Below, one piece after another: positions 12,327 to 21,698 of a stretch of DNA of 64,000 nucleotides. The stretch is from contig WWBZ02000022.1 of the NCBI GenBank assembly GCA_011503125.2, positions 1,736,001-1,800,000 of the forward strand. Direction: 5' to 3'. The number at the start of each line of letters is the position of its first letter. Position 1 is the stretch's first letter. The notes beneath the pieces were generated by a model. The model did not search any database. It was not told the DNA's origin and saw nothing but the letters and a program-made list of their open reading frames with translations. The translations under genes and the position numbers were made by a program. Source of the DNA: Botryosphaeria dothidea (taxonomy: Eukaryota; Ascomycota; Dothideomycetes; Botryosphaeriales; Botryosphaeriaceae).

Positions 12327-12715
12327 TTACACCCGGGGCGGGTTCTGGCAAGGCGTAGGGTCGTCGGGAACACAAGGCAGCGGCTCCGGCTCCGGCTCCG
12401 GCTCACGCTTCACGCCGCCTCCGCAGCTGGTCGGGTCGTCCGGGATGCACGGCTGGGGCTCCGGCTCCGGTGCTGCCTCGCGCTTGCCGATGCCGACGCA
12501 GCTCGTGGGGTCATCAGGAACACACGGCTTCGGCTCCGGCTCGCGCTTCATCGCTGCGCCGACGCCGCAGCCGCTAGTTGGGTCGTCCGGGACGCACGGC
12601 ATGGGTGCCGCCATGGCGACAGTGGCTTGGGGATGGGTCAGCTCCTCTCTGGCCGCTTCTCAAGAATGGGAGATAACATACCGAAAAGAATGGCGGCGGC
12701 AGTAGCGAACTTCAT
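12327..12715 (-). CDS. Small secreted Kex2-type repeat peptide precursor
   Basis: Exon 1 (12682-12715) and exon 2 (12327-12625) flank a 56-nt intron (GTATGT..CCAAG), giving 110 residues. Splicing creates a textbook signal peptide, MKFATAAAILFATVAMA. The rest holds four cores: CVPDDPTSGCGVGAAM, CVPDDPTSCVGIG, CIPDDPTSCGGGV and CVPDDPTPCQNPPRV. The first three are each followed by Lys-Arg. The spacers after each KR are EPEPKP, EAAPEPEPQP and EPEPEPEPLP, and APMP follows the signal peptide. All are even-length runs of X-Pro or X-Ala dipeptides ending exactly before Cys. Known biology: Kex2 cuts after KR, Kex1 trims KR, and Ste13-type dipeptidyl aminopeptidases remove X-Ala/X-Pro, as in yeast alpha-factor. 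I infer release of disulfide-looped 13-16-mers. The usual Pezizomycotina alpha-pheromone signature (WC..PGQ.C) is absent, so a divergent pheromone or another Kex2-processed peptide is possible. No UstY-type (DUF3328) gene is in the window. Confidence 0.85.
12339..12613 (-). repeat. Four imperfect tandem repeats within the secreted precursor
   Basis: The repeat unit (about 23-25 codons) is PC(V/I)PDDPT.C plus a short variable tail, KR and an acidic Glu-Pro run. The conserved part is limited to the nine or ten residues of the Cys loop. The tails differ (GVGAAM, VGIG, GGGV, QNPPRV), unlike the near-identical repeats of most mating-pheromone precursors. The GAGCCG-type codons of the Glu-Pro runs form a simple-sequence tract on the plus strand at about 12380-12405. 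Confidence 0.9.
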
Positions 12716-12816
12716 TGTGACGAATGAGTGTCGGTCGTTGGCTTCTGGTGGTTGTGGTCCTTGATTGACGATGATGGGGATGGGGACTGAACTCTGGAAG
12801 ACAGAAGAAACGGACT

Positions 12817-12825
12817 CATTTATAC
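12817..12825 (-). promoter_or_regulatory. TATA-box candidate of the secreted precursor
   Basis: The minus strand reads GTATAAATG about 100 nt upstream of the precursor ATG, followed by a CT-rich leader. A clear TATA box at this distance is more common in inducible than housekeeping fungal genes. Position and motif are seen; function is inference. Confidence 0.45.
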
Positions 12826-13332
12826 GCAACGATGGGAGAAGGACCACCTTCCCCTCCACATGCTGGACCAGCCGACTTCGGTGAAGACTTTGAGAGATGT
12901 GGAAGCGATTTACTCTGGCGGTTTCATTGCTGGCCTGGTCCTTGCGACGGTGTGGAGCCAAGAGATGCAGATTATCTCCAATCAGATAATTCGCATCAGA
13001 TAACCCGACCCCATATGACGTCGAGATTGACTTACAGGCCCCCCGGGTTACATGTTCCCCCGCGGCTGATACGGAGGCTTGTACAGAAACCTCTCGGCCG
13101 AATTAATTATGTAATTCGCTCTAGGACCTATACCATAGGCCGGACTCTTTGACCCCAGCCATAGTAGGACGATCTCTACGATATTCGTTGCTTGTTCCTG
13201 GATACAGCATGTCAGGCAGGCTAACCCGACGACAGAAAACTGGACAGCCCTTTCCTGTTCGGGGGAACAATTCACGCGACACAGCGCGCGATGTGGTCTC
13301 TGCACCGGCGAAAGCAGAGCTTGTGACGGCGG
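12826..13332. other. Intergenic, no supported gene
   Basis: Upstream of the secreted precursor's TATA candidate. Open frames at 12832-13152 (+) and 13121-13570 (-) have no domain or splice logic that I recognise. Confidence 0.45.
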
Positions 13333-13635
13333 TCAAATCTCGCTGTGGATCCAGCGGGCAGCCTGAACCCAAAGAATAGCCATCGCGGCTATTTCCAGCT
13401 CCTGTCTTGCGCCAATAATGAGCGCACCACTGGCCGCTACAGGAAGCATATGCCGGTGTAACAACCCAAATGAGACAAGAAAATGCATATCCTCGGCTGT
13501 CTGCTCGTCGGCTAACACCCCATCGTCTATGACAAAAAGCGTTTCGTACGCAGGGGACCGTGGGGGGCATTTGTTAGATGCTTGCTCGATCGGACAGAGG
13601 CATTCTTCAAGTGCTACACGTTTTGCTGTAAAATC
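13333..13635 (-). other. Orphan exon-like open fragment, unrecognised
   Basis: The minus strand is open from about 13635 to a stop at 13333. Its amino-acid make-up looks genuine: VALEECLCPIEQ, then LFVIDDGVLADEQTAEDMH, then PVAASGALIIGARQELEIAA. Just upstream is a good 3' splice site (branch TACTAAG, then TTTTACAG), with a possible donor GTGAGT about 75 nt further up. That suggests the last exon of a gene whose 5' part I could not find in the A+T-rich 13636-13900. It could be a decayed gene or a small multi-exon gene. I do not recognise the family. Confidence 0.35.
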
Positions 13636-13902
13636 TTAGTACAGGCGTGAAGCTTCCTCGCCACTGTCGCATCGTTCTTGGTCATCACTCACGCCGAAAT
13701 GCCTCTATCACCTTTGTGACCCTCTACTGACGCTAATGTTGTTTTTGAGAACCATCAAGCACTCTATTATGCGATAACTATCTATATCAGGTACTAAAAA
13801 TACTTCGTAAGTTCATTATAAAAGGATAGTAAAGCGGTACATTAGGTGTGTAAAACAGCGAGCGTCTTGCTTGGGAAATCAGCAACATAATGACTTCGAA
13901 AC

Positions 13903-16418
13903 TTACCGCCAACTCACACTCGCCTGCGAATGGCTCTTTCGATGCCCGGGCAAAAAGACCGGCGCCTCCCTCTCCCTCGACCCTCCTTTGCCCGACGCCG
14001 CCCCCACAACCGCCCTCCTCACAGGCTGCTGCACCAAAGCCTTCAGCCCATCACCCCCCACGACCGCGCTACCCCGCCGACCAGTACTACTACCTGCGGA
14101 GCTCACGGGGCTGACCCTCCCCACGCGTTCTGCCCTCACCACCGCGGTGGACGGACTCGTCGACAAGCTGACCGAGCCCCTGATACAATGCCTCGGCGAC
14201 TGCGCCCTCTCGGCATCAGCACCAACGCCAGCACTCGACCCCTTACGTATATGCAACGGGCCCGCCGCCCTCCTCTTAACCGCGCCCGCAACAACGACCT
14301 CGCCCTCCCTACTCCTCTTCCCACGCGCAACCTCCATCTCTCCCCCCACGCCGGCATTCCACTCAATCTGACCCATCTCACCAGCGCCAACAAGAGCGCT
14401 TCCTAACCCAGCAATCCCCCGGACCGTCCGCGCCCAAACCTCCTCCCTCGGCGCCATCCAATCCAGCCTATTCCTGTTCCGCCACCGCAGCTGCTCACGC
14501 ACCAACCATGGAAGCAACCGCGCCTCGAAGTTGTGCCGTCCGGGCACCTCGCGGATGACCCACTCGGGCAGCTCGACCTGTCTTTCGTAGCCCCATTCAA
14601 GGCCGCCGTTGCCTCGACCACCGCCTACACCCGCGCCCATAGTCGATCGTCCGACGAACGCGGAAGCCAGGGCGCGGCAGACGAGCAGGAGGGATCCGAA
14701 GAGGAGAGACGGCAGCAGCGGAGTTGAAGATTTCGGAGAGGAAGAAGCGAAGAAGACGGACGACCGCGGCACGCTGGGGCGCTTCCACTTCGCGCCGTCG
14801 CCGTGCGCACTCTCGCAGTACGTCCACTCGGGGTGGGGTTTGCGCAGAGGATTGTCCTGGAGAAGCAGGTGGTCTGCTGCGGCATTGATGGCGTTGGATC
14901 CCTCGTCTCCCTTGGTGGTAGCGTGGTCGTCCTTGAGAAGTGAAGATATGAAGGACACGTTACTCCATAGATGATGGTGATTGCGGGGCTGCGAGGTGCT
15001 TTCGATAGGCCACTCACGCAGCGGTGCAGGTGAGTATGGAACACGGGCCAGTGCGAAGAGGTCCTGCCTGTGCTTGACGGATGGGTGGACGGACTCGTTG
15101 GTCGCGAAGTCGTCAGGCCGGGAGCCCGCTTCGAACTCGAGGTTCTTGTGGTACTGTCCGGGGGTGCGGATTGCGAGGTTGGGTTCATCTTCATCGGATC
15201 CCTGCGAAGCGCTCTGATCGAGGAGTGCGGTACTGTGGTTCAGGAAGGCGGTGATAGCGGTAAGGAAGGTGACGACGTGGGTAAGCACGGCGATGAGCAG
15301 CGAATTCGCCTTCTGGTTAGCAGACCGCGTACTTCGTGGCTTTGAACCCTTGCGTAATTCGGTGTTAGCGGTAGTGCTGTACGTCTGTGCAATTTGCTCC
15401 GCATTCAGGAACTCAGCAACGGCTGTCTCGTCGAAGGTCAGCAACCCATCCACTTGATCACACATCCATGCCAGCGTTATATCCGCGATATCGGTCCCGT
15501 CTTTCGAATCTGCCGTGTCACCATCACAACTGCCGGCTGTTTCATGAAAGCCTGGGAACCAACACTGTTTGAGAACAGTAATTCGTTCTTCTGGCGAGAT
15601 GTCGTCTTTCGGATCAAGGCGCCAAAGTGCAGGTGCAAAATCCGCGCGGCTTTCATCCAAAGCCAAGGCCTGGAAAGCGTTTTCGATACCTGATGAGATC
15701 AGAGGGGAAGTGCCGTAAGTTACCAGGAACCGATCTACTCACTCGAGTTCAGTGACAAGTCAGGCAGCCTGTACTGCTTGTCCCCACCTCCTAGAGTCTT
15801 ACTCGACTCCTCAACCTACAAACTCACCGGCGTCAGCCCTCAAATCCCCCCACTCCAAACAAAAGGAACAAGCAGTTACCAAACACTCACCGTGTCCCAA
15901 GCACCAATCACCATTACCCTAATACCCGTCCATACCTTGCCCCTCAACTCCTCGATCGCATCCAACTCCCCGCGACTCCGATGCGCCAGCACATCCTTCC
16001 AGAAGGACCGCCTCTCCCCTCCGCTCTCCCTCTCCTTCTCTCTTCGCATCCACAAGGCCCAAGCATCCGCCCACCTCCCCACCTCGCCCGCCCTTAGCAC
16101 GCCGACCTCCGTCACCAGCGCGACGACCAGCCGCGCCACCGTCGCACCCCTGCCGGCACCGAAGACGGCGATCTCGTCGTCAGGTGCGTAATTCGCAGCG
16201 AGAAAGAGGTAGGCGGAGGCAACGTCGTGCTCAACAGCGGTGTTGCGGCCGGGGACGTAGAAGACGATCTGCGGGACGTCGTCGACGGCGTGGCGGGCGA
16301 GCATGCGGGAGATGCGGGCGACGTTGGACGGACGGTACGCTGTTGCCGGGGACGAGGATTTCGAGGGCGTCCAGCTGCCGTCGCAGCAGAGGATGAGGCG
16401 TTTCGTTGCGGAAGGCAT
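13903..16418 (-). CDS. DUF2235 (Tle1-like alpha/beta-hydrolase) protein with degenerate nucleophile elbow
   Basis: Three exons, 15891-16418, 15743-15815 and 13903-15689, with introns of 75 and 53 nt; 795 residues. The start MPSATKRLILCCDGSW fits the family, whose hallmark is an early LxLCCDGTW; an upstream in-frame ATG (16508) only adds a basic tail. Later hallmarks are SNVARISRML, QIVFYVPG, DVASAYLFLAANY, then GAWDT, DKQYRLPDLSLN and FQALALDESRADFAPALW. The nucleophile elbow, normally GFSRGAYTAR, reads GAGRGATVAR: the catalytic Ser is Gly. A hydrophobic segment (LLPSLLFGSLLLVCRALASA) and a basic, low-complexity C-terminus follow. Family members are predicted phospholipases or lipases; this copy is probably non-catalytic or diverged. 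No stop or frameshift was seen, so the gene seems maintained. Confidence 0.88.
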
Positions 16419-17026
16419 ATTGTCGTGACGGTCGTGATCGCGTTTCGTGTAGCGGGGTATCTTACTATGCAGGGAAGACGGAAAGAAACTAGAAAAACAA
16501 GAAAGCAAGTCGTCAAATCATATACGAATGTGTGCTGGATCTCTGTACAACCAAGTTGTGGGACCCTTCCGGAGAAGGTTTGTGCACGGTGAGGGAGGCG
16601 AAGCGAGGTCAGAGACAGCGGAGCAAGCGTGAAGATAAGAACCTGGTATGTTTACCACCAAAAGGGCTCGCACGGGGCCCCACAGAAAATCAAAACTGTG
16701 ACATGTGAAAGAAGGCCCGTGGTAACTGGAGAGCGCTAGATTGAGGATGTGCACGAAGGCGGTGAGGGCGAGGAATGAAATGTTCGGGACCCGGTGCTCC
16801 CTTAGTGGGCCGGAGGCTGATGGACACCTCACCGGACGGAGATTGGACAGCGTATCTAAAAATTAGCGAGAGAGGCCATGAAACACGGATTTGGACACCA
16901 GGATTTCGATCAGGATTTGAGGGATTGTCTTGATTCTTGCTGAAGCAACGCCCACTGTTGAGTCTCAGTCTTGAGTTCAGGGCAGGCGGGACATGGACCA
17001 CACTCAGGAATGCACAATCTTACCTC
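16419..17026. other. Intergenic, DUF2235 promoter and aminopeptidase 3' region
   Basis: Both flanking genes run leftward, so this holds the 3' end of the aminopeptidase transcript and the DUF2235 promoter. Open frames at 16518-16832 and 16690-17001 lack domains. Confidence 0.5.
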
Positions 17027-18590
17027 CTACGCAGCCACAATCGTCTCAACGTCCGCCGTCTCCTTCGGCGTCTCAGTCAAGTTCTCATATCCGTCCTTTG
17101 TAATCAGCAGGTTGTCCTCGATTCTCACGCCACCAACCTCCCAGTACTTCTCCAGCACCTTCTCGTCAATAAAGCCCTTGTGCTTCTCATCCTTGAGGTA
17201 GGGCTCGATGATGAACCTGCAGAAGTAGATACCGGGCTCAACGGTAATCACCGCGCCAGCCGGTAGCGTGCCACGCTTACGCAAGTAACGAAACATGGGG
17301 TCCTTGTCAGCGTAGTTGGGGTGACCACCGCAGTCATGCGTGTCCTAGAGACCACATCAGCACAACAGGACCAGAACTTTAAGAAATGAGGAAGACATAC
17401 CATGCCAAGATAATGGCCCAGACCGTGAGGGAAGAAGGCTACAGAAGTGCGAGAGTCAAAGATGGCCTTTGCGTCACCCTTCAGGATGCCCAATTCCAAC
17501 AGGCCCGCGATAGCGGTGCGGTGCGCTTGTGCGTGTACCTCATCCCAGTCGACACCCTCCTTCAAGCTCTCGATTGCTTCCTTCTGCATGCGCAAGACAA
17601 TCTCGTAAATGGCGCGGCTCTCGGGGGAGAACTTGCCGCTGATGGGGAAGGTGCGGGTAATGTCGGAAGCGTAGCAATCCTTCTCCGCGCCAGCATCGAC
17701 CAGAAGGTTCAACTTGCCAGCGAGCGGTTGGTCATTACGCACGTAGTGCAGCGTTGCTGCGGCCGTGCCGCTAGCCATGATAGATCCATACGCTTGGTTG
17801 CGACAGCCGCGCTCAATGCAGCTCTTCAAGAAGATGGCCTCCAGTTCCCGCTCGTTCGTAGCGGACTTCGCTGCAGCCATGACAGCGGTGTGGGCGGCAG
17901 TCGAGACGTTGTTGGCGTGGGTGATAAGCGCAACCTCGTAAGGGGTCTTGATGGCACGGCATTCTTCTATGGCCGTCTTAAGGGTGTCGAAGTTTTTGTT
18001 ATTGAAGGCAAGGAAAGTCGTCTCATCCGAGACCTGGTTGCTGATGGCATACACCGTCGACTTCGCAGTAGTGGAGCCGGAGAGGTAGGAGTTCACCTCG
18101 TCCGAAGTCTTGCAGTCGTCAATTTCAAACTTCTGAAGCGCTTCTTCCGGGCTCAACGGCAGGCCGGACCAAATGACCTCGTCCGGGTCGACGGGCGGAA
18201 TGAACAGAGTGCTCTTCTCGGTCTTCATGTCGAACGCGAGATAGCAGTCCGGCAGGTTGCATCCGGTCAGGTAGAAGAAGTACCTACGTTGACGGAAAGG
18301 CACCTCTTGATCGTTATCCTGCGCATAGAATTAGTCGCCGTATCGAAGTTCCATTCAGCAACCCTAGATCAAGGCCTTCTCCTTTCAATCGATCGATTGA
18401 CGATGGATGCGAAATGAAAGCAGAGCCAGGAACTCACCTCGTTCATCTTCGTTTTCTGTCCCTCCAGATAAACAACGCCGTCCGCATCCCCGCCATTCGC
18501 CACAATCCATTCCTTCACCTTCTTCGCATGTAACTTGGCGGGGTACTTCCCCTTCAGCACCTCCCGGACGTTGGGCTTGTTGATAGACAT
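17027..18590 (-). CDS. pepP: Xaa-Pro aminopeptidase (aminopeptidase P, M24B)
   Basis: Exons 18438-18590, 17401-18318 and 17027-17344, with introns of 119 and 56 nt, give 462 residues, the normal size for fungal PEPP. It removes the N-terminal residue before proline using two metal ions. Recognisable segments are [11 protein letters not shown] (N-terminal domain), [29 protein letters not shown], and the pita-bread metal ligands: Asp259 in LLVDAG, Asp270 in ASDITRTF, His353 in GLGHYLG, Glu in VEPGIYF and Glu in VGGVRIEDN. The frame stays open upstream to an ATG at 18866, adding 92 residues that include RYFSSTTPSLKQQ, which resembles a mitochondrial presequence. The conserved part fits a start at 18590. 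Confidence 0.96.
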
Positions 18591-18866
18591 GTCGAAACCA
18601 ATCTTCCTCTCGTTCTTGCCTCTTGTGAGCTGATATTCCTTGACGCGGTCGAGCAGCTGACGGCGACGGACGAGGTCTGCGCCACGTTGCTGTTTCAGTG
18701 ACGGGGTTGTGGATGAAAAGTAGCGCGTTGGAGGTGGTGGGGTGTGTTGATGATGACAGGCCGCTGATAGCCGGCTCGCGTTGAAGGTGGGGCAGCAGCA
18801 AACGAGCAACGACCTGCCAGAGCCGGCAACAAGGCGACTTGGCGCTAGAAGAAATGGGGAGGGCAT

Positions 18867-19215
18867 TGAAGTTTTGAAGCAATTTCTGATGATCGGCCCC
18901 CACTAACTTGACATTGCTCGGTTGGATGAAGTCTCTGAGATGGTCCATCTTTTGCGGAGACTGGATGGGCATTGACGTGCACGTGACCTAGCGATCTGAT
19001 GCAGATGCCCCAGGATCTCATTTTTTCACATTACTTCCGATCGCTATGTATACTCGAATTGTACTGATAAAATTGCTCCACCTGGTATGATTCGAAAACG
19101 CAACGCCCGCTTGCTGCCAGCTGATGGGGAATGCCCAAATTCCAAAACTCCACCGTTTGTTCGTAGTCGTACAGTCGCAATGATCGTCAACAAAGTCGTT
19201 TGCAATCGCTTTCCT
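18867..19215. other. Intergenic
   Basis: A short spacer between the aminopeptidase gene (upstream side) and the 3' end of KRE9; both are leftward. It contains the aminopeptidase promoter. No gene was seen. Confidence 0.5.
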
Positions 19216-20228
19216 CTAGTCCTTCCATCTCGCCAAATACTTGGCCATATCATCGGATGGCATGGGCGCAGCCGCTTGCTATAGGATTTGATTAGCAGTA
19301 ATCCTACATGATGGCATCAGCTTGGAGCACTCACTGTAGCTTCTTTGCTGGTGGCCGTGAACGTCCCGCTCTGCGTGACGGTCATCACTGCAGTTGGTGT
19401 TGGAGCGTACGTCGTGTAAGCCGTGTAGGCGCTTGTAGGGAACTGCGCGCTCGCAGTCTTCATGGTGATCTTGGAGCTCGGCACACGCTGCATAGGCGCG
19501 TACCTGGTCGCGCCCGTCTGCATGGTGTATGGTATGGTGTAGCTGCCCGCAGCTCCCGCAACCGTGTTCGCGGCACCACCGATGGGCGCGGCGCCTTGTC
19601 TCTTCTTCAGCTCTGGCTCCTCTTCTCCGGGAACGATCGGTGCGTTCGTGTCGATTATGGGGTCTGCGTCAAGGGCTTCTTGGACTGATGCCGGAAAGCC
19701 TCCTGCCATGCCGAACAACGTGAAGCGCGAGGAGTAGTTCGTGACCGTCTCGCCATTCTTCGTCTTCGAAACCATACGGAAGAAGCTATAGACCTTTCGT
19801 CAGCGGCAGGCGCAGCGATTGGGGACGCTCGTGGGCACATACTACGCGTTCTCAGCGTCTCCGCCGTCGGTCGGGAGAATGATTCCCTTCGCGATGGTTC
19901 CAAACGAATGCACGCCGTTCGAAGTTATGGTCTTCACGGATGCCTGCGACAAGTCTGCGTTAGACGCGCGATAAGCTTCGGGCGAGTCAGCCCGGGAGTT
20001 CTTGTTACCCACAAAGTTCTCGTTTGTTCCCGCGCACAGGTCCAGCACGTAACTTTCGAGTTCCGAGATCTTAGGTTCATTGCCGGATTCTGCCCATTCG
20101 ACGGTGATTGGCGATGGTCCGTAGCCCACGGTCAGGGAATCGCCGCCGGTAACACTGGTGAATTTAACGTCGGCACTGGCAAAAGGGATGAGCGAGGCGG
20201 CCAAGAGCGCGGAACGAGAGAGCCTCAT
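19216..20228 (-). CDS. KRE9: Cell wall beta-1,6-glucan synthesis protein Kre9/Knh1
   Basis: Exons 19843-20228, 19335-19785 and 19216-19278, with introns of 57 and 56 nt; 299 residues. A signal peptide (MRLSRSALLAASLIPFASA) leads into the Kre9/Knh1 N-terminal domain: DVKFTSVTGGDSLTVGYG, SPITVEWAESG, a LDLCAGTNEN core, then NAYFFRMVSK and YSSRFTLFGMAGGFP. The C-terminal Kre9 half is unmistakable: YTIPYTMQTGATRYAPMQ, VPSSKITMKTA and a Ser/Thr-rich stretch, ending in DDMAKYLARWKD from a small last exon. Splicing the first intron at CTATAG rather than the nearer GAAAG avoids an immediate stop and restores NAYFF. Kre9 proteins are secreted O-glycosylated factors needed for beta-1,6-glucan assembly. 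Confidence 0.95.
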
Positions 20229-20738
20229 GGTGGAAGAGATGCTGGTGAGAACGAGAGGCGTGCGCGAAGCGAGAGACTGCGGTCAGGGACAGCTGAGAGG
20301 GCGGATTGCGACGTTGGTAGGAGGCACTTCGCGACGGATATGGGGTGGCTGCAGTGTCGCAGTAGGCACACCTACGGCGGCAATGGTGTTTCGTGATCGG
20401 GTGGCGTGCCTTACGATTAGCGCGGATGCCGATCAGATGTGGACCCTTTACTGGACCGACCTCCGAACAAAAGTAGTCGCTGGTTGTTCCGTAGATCAGG
20501 AGAAATTCCCATTTTACCATTCACAAAGAATAATGTAGAGCTATGAAGAGGACTTTGTTGTTCGCATTCCATCAAAAAGCCGCCCAGCAGAGACACACAA
20601 GTGTCCGGTGTATCCCTCAAAATGATTCTGTCCAATGCTCCCAAAACTCCCAGCAACAGCCGTGGCAAAGATACATTACACATTCGGTTTCCCCAACATA
20701 GCAAACAAATGGCTGGACGAATTTGAAAGGGCGTCTCA
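20229..20738. other. Intergenic, KRE9 promoter
   Basis: Upstream of KRE9 and downstream of the cyclin gene. Open frames here are antisense or short, without a domain. Confidence 0.5.
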
Positions 20739-21698
20739 TCATGCCGTCACCTCTGTTCGTGCGGCCTCGGGCAAATTTGGTCGAAAAGACGGTGGAAGCT
20801 TCGCGCTGAAAGCGGCTGCCTGCACGCCCGCCTGCTGCAACCGCAGCGTGTTTTTGTACAGGCTCTCGCGCGATACCTGCAATTCAAAGTCCATCAGATA
20901 GCAAACACTAATTTCCAACTTTTGCAACTCCGTCTCCCGTACGCCGCCCACGCCGGCAAAGCGAGCCTGCGGATAGCGCAAGTCCTCTAGTGCCTTCATG
21001 GCAACGCGCAAGGTACCCAGTAGCAGTCTGTGCACCGTGCGGCCCGTCACTGGGACCACCTTCTCCTCCACCGCCAGTTTGTATATGTACGAGGCTGCTG
21101 CGAGATAGACACCTGTCGACATGGGGCAGTAGCGCTGCAGGCGCATGAGATAGGCCAGCAGGGTGATGGGCGGGGGTTTTCTCGAGTAGAACTTGCGCGC
21201 AATGGCAACCTGCTGGACGCGCACCGGTTCGGCGTCGGCTCCTACATCGCGTGCTGACGGCTCATGGTGATGAGCTTCGGGGCTGCCCATGTCGATACCA
21301 CGAAACTTGGGGCCTTTCAGGTCGTCGGACGGCACCGGTGTGGCAGGCCGTGAGCTGCTTCGTGAGCGGTAGCCAGTCGAGGCGGGCAAGGGTGAGGCTC
21401 GAGGCGTGCCTGGGCGGCTGATGGGAGGCGTTGGAGGGATGTCGCCAGTGACGCTTGCGAGTGCTACGACAGCGCGACATAGCATCTTCATGGCAGCCTC
21501 TGGCTTGAGGGTCGAGGGATCCCACTCGACATCGGCAGGCGGGGTGGGGGCATCCTCGTCTGGGGTCGAGATACGCGGTATCACACCCGTGTCGGCAGAG
21601 GGGTTAGGTGGGGGAGGGAGTTCGAGATGGAGGCCGCGCGAGGACTGTGCCTCGTCGGCATGCGGCTGGTGGTGATGCTGGTCCTGGTGAGGATCCAT
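20739..21698 (-). CDS. Pho80/PCL-type cyclin
   Basis: Single exon, 319 residues. The N-terminal half is His/Pro/Ser-rich and probably disordered, with TP and SP sites that could be CDK targets. The cyclin box lies at about residues 165-280: FYSRKPPPITLLAYLMRLQR, YCPMSTGVYLAAASYIYKLA, then RTVHRLLLGTLRVAMKALED and ELQKLEISVCYLMDFELQVS. This arrangement is that of Pho80-like cyclins, which activate Pho85-type CDKs in phosphate, glycogen and cell-cycle signalling. Which PCL subgroup it belongs to is not clear, though the CPMST in place of the Pho80 CP.T segment suggests the Pcl6/Pcl7 side. No frameshift was seen. Confidence 0.88.
   Translation of the reverse strand: MDPHQDQHHHQPHADEAQSSRGLHLELPPPPNPSADTGVIPRISTPDEDAPTPPADVEWDPSTLKPEAAMKMLCRAVVALASVTGDIPPTPPISRPGTPRASPLPASTGYRSRSSSRPATPVPSDDLKGPKFRGIDMGSPEAHHHEPSARDVGADAEPVRVQQVAIARKFYSRKPPPITLLAYLMRLQRYCPMSTGVYLAAASYIYKLAVEEKVVPVTGRTVHRLLLGTLRVAMKALEDLRYPQARFAGVGGVRETELQKLEISVCYLMDFELQVSRESLYKNTLRLQQAGVQAAAFSAKLPPSFRPNLPEAARTEVTA

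Noticed and set aside
12300..12715. Secreted precursor as a ustiloxin/phomopsin-type RiPP precursor
   Set aside because: Cores lack the Tyr and the usual short core, and no DUF3328, tyrosinase or related gene is in the window; a disulfide-looped Kex2 peptide fits better.
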